From Natronospirillum sp. (GTDB lineage Bacteria; Pseudomonadota; Gammaproteobacteria; Pseudomonadales; Natronospirillaceae), in contig NZ_JAIUMC010000019.1 in assembly GCF_022565775.1 (NCBI RefSeq), positions 1 through 37,312 of the forward strand: DNA of 37,312 nt. The letters are read 5' to 3'. The translations under genes and the position numbers were made by a program. Under the pieces are notes generated by a model. That model was not told where the DNA came from. It saw only the letters and a list, made by a program, of their open reading frames with translations, and made no database searches. Shown here piece by piece: positions 17,430-25,939 of the stretch; position 1 is the first letter of the stretch, and the number at the start of each line of letters is the position of its first letter.

Positions 17430-18962
17430 TCAGGCATTCACCACGTGCGACTGTTTGCTTTCTGACGCGGTGCTTTGTTCCGCCATGAACTCCGCCAGCG
17501 CCTGCCGCCGATCCTTCGTCATGCCTATGCCGGTTTTGGTGCGCCGCCAGATAACATCATCCGGGGTTTCCGCCCATTCGTGAGCCATCAAATAACGCAC
17601 CTCTTCACCATACAACTGGCCGAATCGTGGACCCAGGTCAGCTTCAGAAGTGGCGTCGCCCAGCCAGCGCTCGGCGAGTCGACCATAGCTGAAGGCCAGT
17701 CTTCGGGCAGCCTTTGGCGTCAGGAAAGGATACCGTTTTTGCAATTCTTCGGCGTAGGACGCCGGGTGGCTCATATTTTCACCACCGGGCAGCAGCGCCT
17801 TGTCCGTCCAGGGCTCCGACATACCGGGAAACCAGGGTTTCAGTGCTGACACGGCCGCCTGGGACAGTTTGCGATAGGTGGTCAACTTGCCACCGAATAT
17901 CGACAGCAGAGGCGCATGCCCGTTATCGTCTTCCACTTCAAAATGGTAGTCACGGCTGACCTTGGACGCGTTTTCCTCCTCGTCCGGCCGCTCACCCTGC
18001 ATCAGCGGGCGCACTCCCGAGTAGGTCCAGACAATGTCCTTTCGACCCAGTTTGCACCGAAAGTAGTCCTCGGTAATGCGGATGAGATAGTCGATTTCAT
18101 CATCATCGATTTCCGGGTTTCTCGGATCACCATGATAGTCCACATCCGTTGTGCCGATCAGCGAGTAGTCTTCCAGATACGGCAGCACAAACACGATGCG
18201 GCCGTCACTGTTCTGCAATATGTAGGCTTCTTCTTCATCGTGAATACGTGGCACGATGATATGACTGCCCTTCACCAGGCGAATGGTCTTGTCGATACGC
18301 ACATTGTCGAAGCTGTCGAGCACCTTGCGCACCCAGGGGCCCCCGGCGTTGACCAGCGCCTTGGCATACAGAGTGAAACTGTTGCCGGCCTGCGGCTGCA
18401 CCGTCACCGCCCAGACGCCGTTTTCCCGCCGCGCCCGGGTCACGGAGTGACGCGTCATGATAGTGGCGCCTTTCTGTTCGGCCAGCTTGGCATTCATGAC
18501 CACCAATCGCGCGTCATCAGCGCGGCAATCGCTATACTCGAACCCTTTGACGTACTCCGGGCGCACTGGCCCCTGCGGATCGAAACGGATGCCCTTTGAC
18601 CCCTTGATGCTGGTCCGCTTGCTCAGGTGATCGTAGAGAAACAGGCCGATGCGAATCATCCAGGCCGGCCGCAAACCCTTGTGGTGGGGCATGCGAAAAC
18701 GCAGCGGCGTCACCAGATGGGGGGCCACGCGCAACAGCACTTCGCGCTCACCCAGTGCTTCGCGCACCAGACGAAACTCATAATGCTCCAGGTAGCGCAA
18801 GCCACCATGGATCAGCTTGGAGCTCCAGGACGAGGTCGCACTGGCCAGATCGTCTGTCTCGCAGAGTGCCACCGAAAGCCCGCGCCCGGCTGCATCTGCC
18901 GCCACACCGGCTCCGTTTATACCGCCGCCAATGACCAGCAGATCGTAGGTTTGTTGCGCCAT
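17430..18962 (-). CDS. glpD: aerobic glycerol-3-phosphate dehydrogenase GlpD
   Basis: GlpD is an FAD enzyme on the inner face of the cytoplasmic membrane. It oxidises sn-glycerol 3-phosphate to dihydroxyacetone phosphate and passes electrons to quinone. The FAD fingerprint YDLLVIGGGINGAGVAADAAGRG is at residues 6-28, followed by SSWSSKLIHGGLRYLE. The C-terminal DAO region carries GGKLTTYRKLSQ near residue 348. The length of 510 residues is normal. I start at the ATG at 18962, which has AGGA eight bases upstream; the frame extends 29 codons further upstream without support. A strong promoter with AACGAA boxes lies ahead of it. It lies downstream of glpR on the same strand. Confidence 0.96.
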   Translation of the reverse strand: MAQQTYDLLVIGGGINGAGVAADAAGRGLSVALCETDDLASATSSWSSKLIHGGLRYLEHYEFRLVREALGEREVLLRVAPHLVTPLRFRMPHHKGLRPAWMIRIGLFLYDHLSKRTSIKGSKGIRFDPQGPVRPEYVKGFEYSDCRADDARLVVMNAKLAEQKGATIMTRHSVTRARRENGVWAVTVQPQAGNSFTLYAKALVNAGGPWVRKVLDSFDNVRIDKTIRLVKGSHIIVPRIHDEEEAYILQNSDGRIVFVLPYLEDYSLIGTTDVDYHGDPRNPEIDDDEIDYLIRITEDYFRCKLGRKDIVWTYSGVRPLMQGERPDEEENASKVSRDYHFEVEDDNGHAPLLSIFGGKLTTYRKLSQAAVSALKPWFPGMSEPWTDKALLPGGENMSHPASYAEELQKRYPFLTPKAARRLAFSYGRLAERWLGDATSEADLGPRFGQLYGEEVRYLMAHEWAETPDDVIWRRTKTGIGMTKDRRQALAEFMAEQSTASESKQSHVVNA

Positions 18963-19024
18963 CTTGAAGTCCTGCCCGTTGTCATGTTTGCCTGCCGCTG
19001 TGCCTTGGCACGACAAGCGATGCA

Positions 19025-19077
19025 ATTCGTTTATATTCGTTTTAATCAAATATAATCATTAACGAACATGTGCGCAA
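19025..19077 (-). promoter_or_regulatory. glpD promoter with presumed GlpR boxes
   Basis: On the minus strand, TTGCGC (19072-19077) and TATATT (19049-19054) are spaced by 17 bp. Just downstream, two AACGAA-type boxes (complements at 19026-19031 and 19036-19041) are exactly 10 bp apart. A further AACGAAC (19061-19067, plus-strand sense) lies inside the spacer. The same 10-bp box spacing occurs before glpK and the second kinase, which points to GlpR. Confidence 0.7.
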
Positions 19078-19120
19078 CACAAATCATCTGTCATCGAGGA
19101 ATCAGGAACGCATGGAAGGG

Positions 19121-19879
19121 TCAGCAGATGTGCAGGTCTACCTGTTGCTGGGTCAGGTAGTCCACCAGGCTCTGCGAGGGCCTTTGGTCAGTGAAGAACG
19201 CGGAGCACTGGTTCAGATTGCCCAGGCGCACCATGGCATTGCGCCCGAACTTGGAGTGGTCGGCGGCCAGGTAGACATAGCGCGAATTTTCCATGATGGC
19301 CTGCGCGATGCGCACTTCCTGGTAGTCGAAGTCGAGCAGCGTGCCTTCGTCATCAATGCCGCTGATGCCGATAATGCCGTAATCCAGCTTGAACTGATGC
19401 ACGAAATCCCGGGTGGCTTCCCCGACAATGCCCCCATCGCGACTCCGAACCTGTCCGCCGGCAATGATGACCGTGAAATCGGGCTTGTTGCTGAGGATGG
19501 ACGCCACATGCAGGTTGTTCGTCACCACCTTCAAACCCTTGTGGCCCAATAGTGCCTGAGCAACCGTTTCATTGGTGGTGCCGATATTGATGAACAGGGA
19601 CGAATGATCGGGAATGTGCATCGCCACCTGCTCGGAGATGCGCGTTTTCTCTGCCAGATGTTGAATCTTGCGCGTCTGATAGGCGGTGTTTTCAGCGCTG
19701 GAAGCCACTCCGGCCCCGCCGTGATGGCGCTCGATCAGGCCATCTTCCGCCATCTGGTTCAGGTCACGCCTGATGGTCTGCGGCGTAACCGAAAAGTGGG
19801 CCACCAGTTCATCTATGGTCAGATAACCCTTCTGCTTCACCAATTGATGAATACGGCTCTGTCGCAAGGCCTGGCTCAT
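19121..19879 (-). CDS. glpR: DeoR-family glycerol regulon repressor GlpR
   Basis: This 252-residue DeoR-family repressor has an N-terminal helix-turn-helix (residues 4-57): RIHQLVKQKGYLTIDELVAHF, then VTPQTIRRDLNQMAEDGLIERHHGGA. The C-terminal sugar-phosphate-binding domain contains INIGTTNETVAQAL, VTNNLHVA, GGQVRSRDGGIVG and AADHSKFGRNA. In relatives the effector is glycerol 3-phosphate. It sits between glpD and glpK and on the same strand as glpD, 158 bases upstream of it. The presumed operators before glpD, glpK and the second kinase are described separately. Weak TTCG repeats in its own upstream region (19940, 19951, 19973) may reflect autoregulation; that is speculative. Confidence 0.93.
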   Translation of the reverse strand: MSQALRQSRIHQLVKQKGYLTIDELVAHFSVTPQTIRRDLNQMAEDGLIERHHGGAGVASSAENTAYQTRKIQHLAEKTRISEQVAMHIPDHSSLFINIGTTNETVAQALLGHKGLKVVTNNLHVASILSNKPDFTVIIAGGQVRSRDGGIVGEATRDFVHQFKLDYGIIGISGIDDEGTLLDFDYQEVRIAQAIMENSRYVYLAADHSKFGRNAMVRLGNLNQCSAFFTDQRPSQSLVDYLTQQQVDLHIC

Positions 19880-20078
19880 AGCGAAGGAGTGTCCTTATGC
19901 CTGACGTTCACTGGTGTACTGCAACGATCATGCAGCACATTCGATTCTGGTTCGCGTGCTGGAAGGCTCATGTTCGAACCTGCGCTCGCATTATGGAGCA
20001 AAGACGAGCACGTCTCCACCCCCAGCAATAGCTGGAGGCTGTCGGCGGCTGGAATACAGTCTGTTACGAAATTGGCAG

Positions 20079-20107
20079 TTGCCTTTCACGAGATCGCTCG
20101 TTATAAA
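20079..20107 (+). promoter_or_regulatory. glpK sigma-70 promoter
   Basis: TTGCCT (20079-20084) and TATAAA (20102-20107) are separated by 17 bp. The expected start near 20114 places the downstream AACGAA boxes inside the early transcript region. Confidence 0.6.
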
Positions 20108-20126
20108 TGGCACAGAGTGGAACATA

Positions 20127-20143
20127 AACGAATAATTACGAAT
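20127..20143 (+). promoter_or_regulatory. presumed GlpR operator of glpK
   Basis: AACGAAT (20127) and TACGAAT (20137) are direct repeats exactly 10 bp apart, between the promoter and the glpK start. They match the boxes at glpD and the second kinase. Confidence 0.65.
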
Positions 20144-20160
20144 ATCTGCAAGGCGACCTC

Positions 20161-21642
20161 ATGACTCAATATCTGCTTGCCATTGATCAAGGCACCACCT
20201 CCAGTCGTGCCATTCTCTACACCCCCGACATGACAGTGGTCAGTACGGCGCAGGAAGAATTCAAACAGCACTTTCCGAAAAACGGCTGGGTCGAGCATGA
20301 CCCGGAGGACATCTGGGAGTCGGTGGTGCGCAGTTGTCGTGCTGTTCTGTCCAAAAACAATGTGGATGCCAGCCAGGTCAGCGCCATCGGCATCACCAAT
20401 CAGCGGGAAACCACCCTGGTATGGGACAAGAGAACCGGCAAGCCGGTATACAATGCCATCGTCTGGCAGGACCGGCGCACCGCAGCACTGTGTCGCGAAC
20501 TGCATGAAAAAGGGCTCGAAGAAACCTGCCAAAAGAAAACCGGGCTGCTGCTGGACCCCTATTTTTCCGGCACCAAGGTCAAGTGGATCCTGGACAATGT
20601 CACCGGCGCCCAGAGCAAGGCAGAAAAAGGTGAGCTGCTCTTCGGGACAGTGGATACGTTCCTGCTGTGGCGGATGACCAAAGGCAAGGTGCACGCCACC
20701 GATGCGACCAATGCCTCGCGCACCCTGATGTTCGATATTCATCGACAGCGCTGGTCAACCACCATGCAGAAGGAACTGGGTGTGCCTGAAAGCATGCTGC
20801 CCGAGGTCATGGACAGCGCCGCCGATTTTGGCACCTGTGACGCCGAGTGGCTGGGCGCCGACATCCCGGTCTGCAGCATGATCGGCGACCAGCAGGCGGC
20901 GCTGGTTGGCCAGGCCTGTTTCGAGCCGGGCATGCTGAAGAGCACCTATGGTACCGGCTGTTTTGCTGTGGTGAACACAGGCTCCGAGGCCATCACCAGC
21001 CAGCACCGGTTGCTGACCACTGTGGGGTATCGTCTCCAGGGCACGACCACCTATGCCCTGGAAGGCAGTATCTTCATGGCCGGCGCCATCATTCAGTGGT
21101 TGCGCGACGGCCTGGGCATTATTGAAAATGCGGCTGATACCGAAGCGCTGGCCAAGTCTATCCGGCACGACCAGTCGGAAATCATGGTGCCGGCCTTTAC
21201 CGGGCTGGGCGCCCCCTACTGGGACCCGGACGCCCGAGCGGCGGTTTTCGGCATGACTCGGGATACCGGGGTTGCCCAGATGGTGGCTGCCGCCATTCGC
21301 AGTGTCGCTTTCCAGACGGAAGACCTGTTGCAGGCGATGGTGCAGGATGGCATCGAAGTCAAATCACTGCGGGTTGACGGTGGCATGATCCGCAACCGCT
21401 GGTTCCTCCAGACTCTGGCCGACCTCACCGGTGTTACCACCGTCACCAGCAACACCGCAGAAACCACGGCCCAGGGCGCGGCTCTGCTGGCGGCGTTGCA
21501 TCAGGGCTATTTCAAGGGTTTGCATGACCTGGATTCGGTGTGGCGCGTGGAGGAAAAGTACAACCCGGCCTTGCGCCAGGCAGATCGCGAGAAGTATTAC
21601 CGTCGTTGGCAGGCGGCGGTGGCGAAAGTGCAGTCCGAGTGA
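20161..21642 (+). CDS. glpK: glycerol kinase GlpK
   Basis: GlpK phosphorylates glycerol to sn-glycerol 3-phosphate with ATP in the cytosol, which traps it. It is a 493-residue FGGY kinase. Nucleotide and metal residues are intact: AIDQGTTSSRA at residues 7-17, with the equivalents of E. coli Asp10 and Arg17. The glycerol site is also intact: NQRE (80-83), Trp102, Tyr134 in LDPYFSGTK, the catalytic Asp in IGDQQAAL, and YGTGCF. This is therefore the canonical enzyme of the pair. It is transcribed divergently from glpR, and GlpR boxes lie in its leader. A strong terminator follows. No glpF lies beside it, unlike in many gammaproteobacteria. Confidence 0.97.
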   Translation: MTQYLLAIDQGTTSSRAILYTPDMTVVSTAQEEFKQHFPKNGWVEHDPEDIWESVVRSCRAVLSKNNVDASQVSAIGITNQRETTLVWDKRTGKPVYNAIVWQDRRTAALCRELHEKGLEETCQKKTGLLLDPYFSGTKVKWILDNVTGAQSKAEKGELLFGTVDTFLLWRMTKGKVHATDATNASRTLMFDIHRQRWSTTMQKELGVPESMLPEVMDSAADFGTCDAEWLGADIPVCSMIGDQQAALVGQACFEPGMLKSTYGTGCFAVVNTGSEAITSQHRLLTTVGYRLQGTTTYALEGSIFMAGAIIQWLRDGLGIIENAADTEALAKSIRHDQSEIMVPAFTGLGAPYWDPDARAAVFGMTRDTGVAQMVAAAIRSVAFQTEDLLQAMVQDGIEVKSLRVDGGMIRNRWFLQTLADLTGVTTVTSNTAETTAQGAALLAALHQGYFKGLHDLDSVWRVEEKYNPALRQADREKYYRRWQAAVAKVQSE

Positions 21643-21725
21643 CTGTGCGGGGACGGGTCAGGACATCAGTGTTTCATGGTGACGTAGCCGTTTGCGCAAA
21701 TTGGGTGTCTCCGATCGCAGCGTTG

Positions 21726-21753
21726 GCCCGGGCATTTTGCCCGGGCTTTTTTT
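21726..21753 (+). terminator. Rho-independent terminator of glpK
   Basis: GCCCGGGCA and TGCCCGGGC form a nine-pair stem over TTT, followed by seven T, 84 bases past the glpK stop. It also separates glpK from the converging EAL gene. Confidence 0.95.
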
Positions 21754-21765
21754 GCCTTGGTTCCC

Positions 21766-22566
21766 TCAGCCGCTGGAGATGGCGGACAGATCGACTTCCG
21801 GCATGGCCTGGAAGCCCGGGCGTGCCAGCAGATAACCCTGGAAGTAGCGCACGCCCATGTCTGCCAGTTCCCGGAAGTCCTCCTTGCGCTCAACGCCCTC
21901 GGCCACCAAATCGATGCCAAGATCCAGAGCCATTACGGTGATGCCGCGCACGATTGCCCGCTTGACCGGATCCCGGGCGATACCCTGCACCAGATGCATG
22001 TCGATCTTGATGATGTCGGGCTGAAAGTTGGAGAGCAGGTTCAGCCCCGAATAGCCTTCACCGAAATCGTCGATGGCAGTAGTAAAGCCGAGCCGCTGAT
22101 AGGCCTCGATAATGGTCTTGAAGTGCGACGTATCACCCATGCTTTCATGTTCGGTCATCTCGAACATGATTCTGTTGTGTGGAAAGTCATAAAGCCGGGC
22201 TGCGTCCAGCGTAGCCCGGATACAGGTTTCGGGGTCATAGATGGCATTGGGTAGAAAGTTGATGCTGAGGTAGGCCCCATCCGGCATGCCCAGCTCGGTG
22301 GCCAGGCGAATGGCCGTCACCCGAGACGCTTGGTCAAAGGCATATTTGATCTTCTGGGTCACCTGCGACAGGATCGTGCCCGCCCCTTCGCCGTTTACAC
22401 CCCGAGCCAGTGCCTCGTAGGCAAATACCCGTTGCAGCTTGTGATCCCAGATGGGCTGAAAAGCCATTGAGAACTCGAAGGGCAACGGCACCTGACAGGC
22501 GCAGATATCGACGTTGGGGACGGTTTTGATAATTTCAGGGTCGCGCGTGAAATTGGCTTCGGTCAT
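21766..22566 (-). CDS. stand-alone EAL-domain protein, probable c-di-GMP phosphodiesterase
   Basis: This 266-residue protein is a single EAL domain after a short 30-residue N-terminus. Key residues of active enzymes are present: ExLxR as YEALAR (about residue 49), Asn in SINFLP, Glu in FEMTE, the DDFGEGYSGLNLL loop 6, Lys in IKID, VAEGVE and QGYLLARP. It probably cleaves the second messenger c-di-GMP to pGpG in the cytosol. There is no sensor, GGDEF or membrane segment, so regulation must be transcriptional or through a partner. CACQ near the N-terminus (residues 22-25) includes two Cys. It converges with glpK and no ribosome site is obvious at the ATG. A link to glycerol use is not shown by the sequence. 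Confidence 0.85.
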   Translation of the reverse strand: MTEANFTRDPEIIKTVPNVDICACQVPLPFEFSMAFQPIWDHKLQRVFAYEALARGVNGEGAGTILSQVTQKIKYAFDQASRVTAIRLATELGMPDGAYLSINFLPNAIYDPETCIRATLDAARLYDFPHNRIMFEMTEHESMGDTSHFKTIIEAYQRLGFTTAIDDFGEGYSGLNLLSNFQPDIIKIDMHLVQGIARDPVKRAIVRGITVMALDLGIDLVAEGVERKEDFRELADMGVRYFQGYLLARPGFQAMPEVDLSAISSG

Positions 22567-22686
22567 AGTCGCGTCGTCACTTTTCCTTCAACTGCTGATC
22601 TGTCGGGACTTTGGGGGCTGCAGGCCACACCCCTTTCAATTTAGACGCTTTCCGAGTGCTGAGCCAACAATTTACTCTCCGGCGAC

Positions 22687-24033
22687 TCATTCCCTGGCGG
22701 CGGCCTGGCGCAGCTGTTCATCTTCAGCATAGCGCTCGGCCAGCGCTGATTTCAGCGGTACGCGCAACAGCAGCAAAGCACCAATGACGAAGAACAGGAT
22801 GACCATCAACAGGGCGTTCTGACGGCTGAACACATCCGCCACAACCCCGAACATAGCCGCCAGAATGGCCGCCGAGCGCATGAACATGCCCCAGAGGCCG
22901 AAGGCACTCCCGGAACGCGCATTGGGCGTCAACTGACCCACAAGCGACCGGCTGGAGGCCTGAATAGAGCCAATGCCGGTGCCTGCCAGCAGTGCAATCA
23001 CGGTGAAGACATGCACCGGATCCGCAGAAAACAGGTCCGCCAGGGGCTGCAGGGCATACATGGAGCCGATGGCGACGATCCAGAGTCCAATGGTGATCAA
23101 CAAGGTAGGCCGCGCCCCAATGGCGCGATCCATGAACCCGAAGGCGATGGCACCGAACATGGCGCTGAACTGGGTAGCCAGAAACACGTTGATCAGCTCT
23201 GCAGCCGACATGCCAAGTTCAGCCGAGGTATAGATACCGATGAACTTGATCACCGCCTGAACACCGGCCGTGTAGAACAGGAATGCCAGGAAAAAACGCA
23301 TCAATGCGGGCTGTTCGCGCGCGGTTTTGCGCAAATCGAGGCTTTCCAGCCAGGTTCTGTCGACCACCCTCGGGTCGGGAGTATTTCTGCGATCCTTGAC
23401 GAAAATGAAGGTGGGTATGGCAAAGAGCACGAAATAGATGGAGATGGCCACCATGGCCCACTGATTCTGGCGCACATAGGTGGCCAGGTCGGACGCAGGG
23501 TCTGCCCGGACGATCAGGATCGACACCAGAATCATGCTGATCAGACCACCGATGTAGCCCACACCCCACCCGAGGCCTGAGATAACACCCATATTGCGCC
23601 GACTGGAGATATCCGGCAGAAATGACGAAATAATGGCCTCACCCAGCATCCAGGCGGTGTTGGACACCAGCAGAAGAACAATCCCCAGCCAGACATAGCC
23701 CGGCGCCACAAACCAAAGCGCACAGGTGAACACCACACAAAAAGCTGTCGACACCGCCAGCAGTTTTTTCTTGCTGGCCCCCTGATCAATGCGCTGACCG
23801 ACAATGGGTGACAGCAACATGGCCATCAGCATGGAGCCGACCAGAGCGATCGACCAGTAGGTGTCGCGCAGGGCGCTGTCCTCCGGCACGATTACACTGA
23901 CGAAGAAGGCACTGTAGATAAACGAGATGACAACCGTGGTATAGGCCTGGTTGGCGATGTCATACATGGCCCAGCCGAAGATTTCACGCTTGCTGCCGGG
24001 GTTGCCGGCCGGCTCTGTATTCTCGACACTCAT
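22687..24033 (-). CDS. UMF1-type MFS transporter
   Basis: This 448-residue protein is a polytopic inner-membrane transporter of the major facilitator superfamily, in the UMF1/Atg22-like family whose substrates are mostly unknown. The N-terminal EIFGWAMYDIANQAYTTVV is the family signature. About 12 hydrophobic segments follow, and SLVGQLTPNARSGSAFGLWGMF is a conserved loop. The start at 24033 gives an ATGA overlap with the AAA+ gene upstream, so translation is coupled and a physical or functional link is likely. The cytoplasmic ends are strongly charged. I cannot name the solute. Confidence 0.85.
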   Translation of the reverse strand: MSVENTEPAGNPGSKREIFGWAMYDIANQAYTTVVISFIYSAFFVSVIVPEDSALRDTYWSIALVGSMLMAMLLSPIVGQRIDQGASKKKLLAVSTAFCVVFTCALWFVAPGYVWLGIVLLLVSNTAWMLGEAIISSFLPDISSRRNMGVISGLGWGVGYIGGLISMILVSILIVRADPASDLATYVRQNQWAMVAISIYFVLFAIPTFIFVKDRRNTPDPRVVDRTWLESLDLRKTAREQPALMRFFLAFLFYTAGVQAVIKFIGIYTSAELGMSAAELINVFLATQFSAMFGAIAFGFMDRAIGARPTLLITIGLWIVAIGSMYALQPLADLFSADPVHVFTVIALLAGTGIGSIQASSRSLVGQLTPNARSGSAFGLWGMFMRSAAILAAMFGVVADVFSRQNALLMVILFFVIGALLLLRVPLKSALAERYAEDEQLRQAAARE

Positions 24034-25502
24034 GCGGGTACTGCCCTTTGCTTGGCCCACTGACGCAGACCCTGGATGTCTTCGGAACGGGTTACCGAGA
24101 TGGGTACAGTGCTCTCAAGTGCCCAGAGCAGATCGGTGTCTGCCACGGGCCGCTGGTCACGATGACAGCGGTGCAGCGCCGAAATCACCGCAGCTTCTAT
24201 TTCAGCCCCGGTGAAGCCCTCGCTGGCCTCGGCCAGGCGGTCCAGATCCAGGCCCGAGGTGTCCACTTCCCGCTTCTCCAGATGAATTCGGAATATATCA
24301 CCGCGCACGGCAGGGGACGGCAGGTCGACAAAGAACAACTCGTCGAGGCGACCCTTGCGCACCAGTTCCGGAGGCAGTTGCCGAATATCATTGCTGGTGG
24401 CCACCAAGAGCACCCGACTGGAGCGTTCTGCCATCCAGGTCAGCAATGTGCCCAGCATGCGGCGCGACACGCCGCCATCCTGATCGCCTACCGCTATGCC
24501 CTTTTCGATTTCATCCATCCACAACACACAGGGGGCCACGCGATCAGCCAGGCGCAGAGACTCGCGCAGGTTGCGCTCGCTCTCGCCATGATATTTGTTG
24601 TACAGGGCACCGATATCCATGCGCAGCAGCGGCACTCGCCAGAGCCCGGCAACGGCCTTGGCGGCCAGGCTCTTGCCTCCGCCCTGCACACCGAGCAGCA
24701 TCAGCCCGCGCGGTGGGTCAAGGGGGTGGTCCGCCTGTACGAAGCTGTCCCGTCGCTGCTCCAGCCAGGCCTTGAGATTGTCCAGCCCGCCGACTTCGGA
24801 AAAAACGGCCGTATCAAACTCATAGGTCAGTACACCGTCCATGTCCATCAGTTCAAACTTGGCCTGATTGATCTCGGGCAGATCATCCAGCGTGATGGCG
24901 CCATCCTCGAAAATGGCCGTGCGCACCAGGCGCCGGGCATCGCTGTGGCTGACGCCACGCAGGTTGGCCACCAGTTTGCGCACCGCAGTGCGGTCGGTGC
25001 GGACCTGGCGACCGACATTCTGCTCGGAATAGGCCCGGGCCTCTTCACGAATGATGTCGAACAGTTCTTCATCACTGGGCAGATTCAGCTCGATTCTGGC
25101 GACCAGTCGACTGAGTTCGGGCGGGACATCCAGCCGATGGCTGATCAGAAAAAGTGTTTGCCCATGGTTGTCTCGCGTTTGCGCCAGTTCGCGCAGCAAG
25201 CGCACCACCTTGGGTTCACGCAGAAACGGGTGGAGATCACAAAGTGCCACCAGGCTGCGGCTGGAGCGCCGACGCAAGTGTTGCAGCACCTCTTCGGGTT
25301 CAGTGAACTGGGCCTCTTCGTCTGCCATGGACAGGCCGCCCGCAACCAGGCCATCGGCCACCGACCAGCGCTGGAAGTCCTTGTACAGTTGCCCGGCCAG
25401 TCGAGTCAGCGCGGCAAGCGCCCGCTGCTCTTCATGGGTTTCAATGACGATAATCGGTGTGCCGGAACGCACCAGCACTTCGAGCTCCCTCAACTCCTGC
25501 AT
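24030..25502 (-). CDS. Ycf46-like AAA+ ATPase
   Basis: This 490-residue AAA+ protein resembles the Ycf46 family. The N-terminal half (residues 1-235) is a degenerate ATPase-like domain with IIVIETHEEQRAL and LFLISHRLDVPPEL. The C-terminal half is a full AAA+ module: Walker A GVQGGGKS (271-278), Walker B VLWMDEIEK (327-334), sensor 1 VATSND, the arginine-finger loop RKGRLDELFF, and sensor 2 FTGAEIEAAV. I chose the ATG at 25502 because GGAGG precedes it by eight bases. In cyanobacteria, Ycf46 proteins have been linked to carbon uptake; elsewhere the role is unknown. Here it is followed by an overlapping UMF1 transporter and preceded by a small membrane protein, which suggests a membrane-linked remodeller. 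Confidence 0.85.
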   Translation of the reverse strand: MQELRELEVLVRSGTPIIVIETHEEQRALAALTRLAGQLYKDFQRWSVADGLVAGGLSMADEEAQFTEPEEVLQHLRRRSSRSLVALCDLHPFLREPKVVRLLRELAQTRDNHGQTLFLISHRLDVPPELSRLVARIELNLPSDEELFDIIREEARAYSEQNVGRQVRTDRTAVRKLVANLRGVSHSDARRLVRTAIFEDGAITLDDLPEINQAKFELMDMDGVLTYEFDTAVFSEVGGLDNLKAWLEQRRDSFVQADHPLDPPRGLMLLGVQGGGKSLAAKAVAGLWRVPLLRMDIGALYNKYHGESERNLRESLRLADRVAPCVLWMDEIEKGIAVGDQDGGVSRRMLGTLLTWMAERSSRVLLVATSNDIRQLPPELVRKGRLDELFFVDLPSPAVRGDIFRIHLEKREVDTSGLDLDRLAEASEGFTGAEIEAAVISALHRCHRDQRPVADTDLLWALESTVPISVTRSEDIQGLRQWAKQRAVPA

Positions 25503-25557
25503 ACCGAGCCTCCAAGGTAATCGTTCAGGCGCTGGATCTGTTGCCAGCCTCTGTGGC

Positions 25558-25773
25558 TCAGGGCCCTTCGGCACCTGCCAGCACAAAGAACAGCAGGCGC
25601 ATAAAGCCGAACATCATCAGCAGGATACCCAATATCGACAGCGTCACACCATATTTTCTTCTGAATTCGAGGACCCGTTCCGGGTCACGGGAAAACTTCA
25701 CTTTCCCAAAGGCCAGCAACCAGGCCCAGCCTCCGGCCACCAGCAGCAAAGCGCCGCTCATTGCTTCCAGCAT
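25558..25773 (-). CDS. small two-helix membrane protein
   Basis: This 71-residue protein has two hydrophobic segments (about residues 3-19 and 41-64) joined by a basic loop KVKFSRDPERVLEFRRKYG, which should face the cytoplasm. I chose the ATG at 25773 because AGGAG lies about eight bases before it; the longer frame to 25920 lacks a ribosome site. I recognise no family. It is on the same strand as the AAA+ gene and 55 bases upstream of it, so it is probably the first gene of a three-gene operon with the ATPase and the UMF1 transporter. Confidence 0.6.
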   Translation of the reverse strand: MLEAMSGALLLVAGGWAWLLAFGKVKFSRDPERVLEFRRKYGVTLSILGILLMMFGFMRLLFFVLAGAEGP

Positions 25774-25875
25774 CCTTAATCTCCTGCGCAACAGAAAGCC
25801 CAGTATCTTGGCTGGCAGCATAGCAGACAGAACCACTGGCCCGACATAGAGACGCTGAAAGCGCGCCGAGGCGTG

Positions 25876-25928
25876 TTGATATTTTCCGTTTTTGGGGTTA
25901 TAACGAACACAAACGAACAATAACGATC
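25876..25928 (+). promoter_or_regulatory. promoter and triple AACGAA operator of the second glycerol kinase
   Basis: TTGATA (25876-25881) and TATAAC (25899-25904) are spaced by 17 bp, close to consensus. AACGAAC (25902), AACGAAC (25912) and AACGATC (25922) are direct repeats with an exact 10-bp period; the first overlaps the -10 box. A repressor bound here would block the promoter. The same box occurs at glpD and glpK, so this second kinase looks like a member of the GlpR regulon. Confidence 0.75.
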
Positions 25929-25939
25929 ATCAAAATATC

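Noticed and set aside
20109..20125. TGGCAC start upstream of glpK resembling a -24 box
   Set aside because: The expected -12 position reads GGAA, not TTGC, and a good sigma-70 promoter lies just upstream.
24048..25520. Open frame of 490 codons on the plus strand opposite the AAA+ gene
   Set aside because: It mirrors the AAA+ gene, lacks any recognisable motif and has low-complexity Gln/His-rich composition typical of antisense frames in GC-rich coding DNA.
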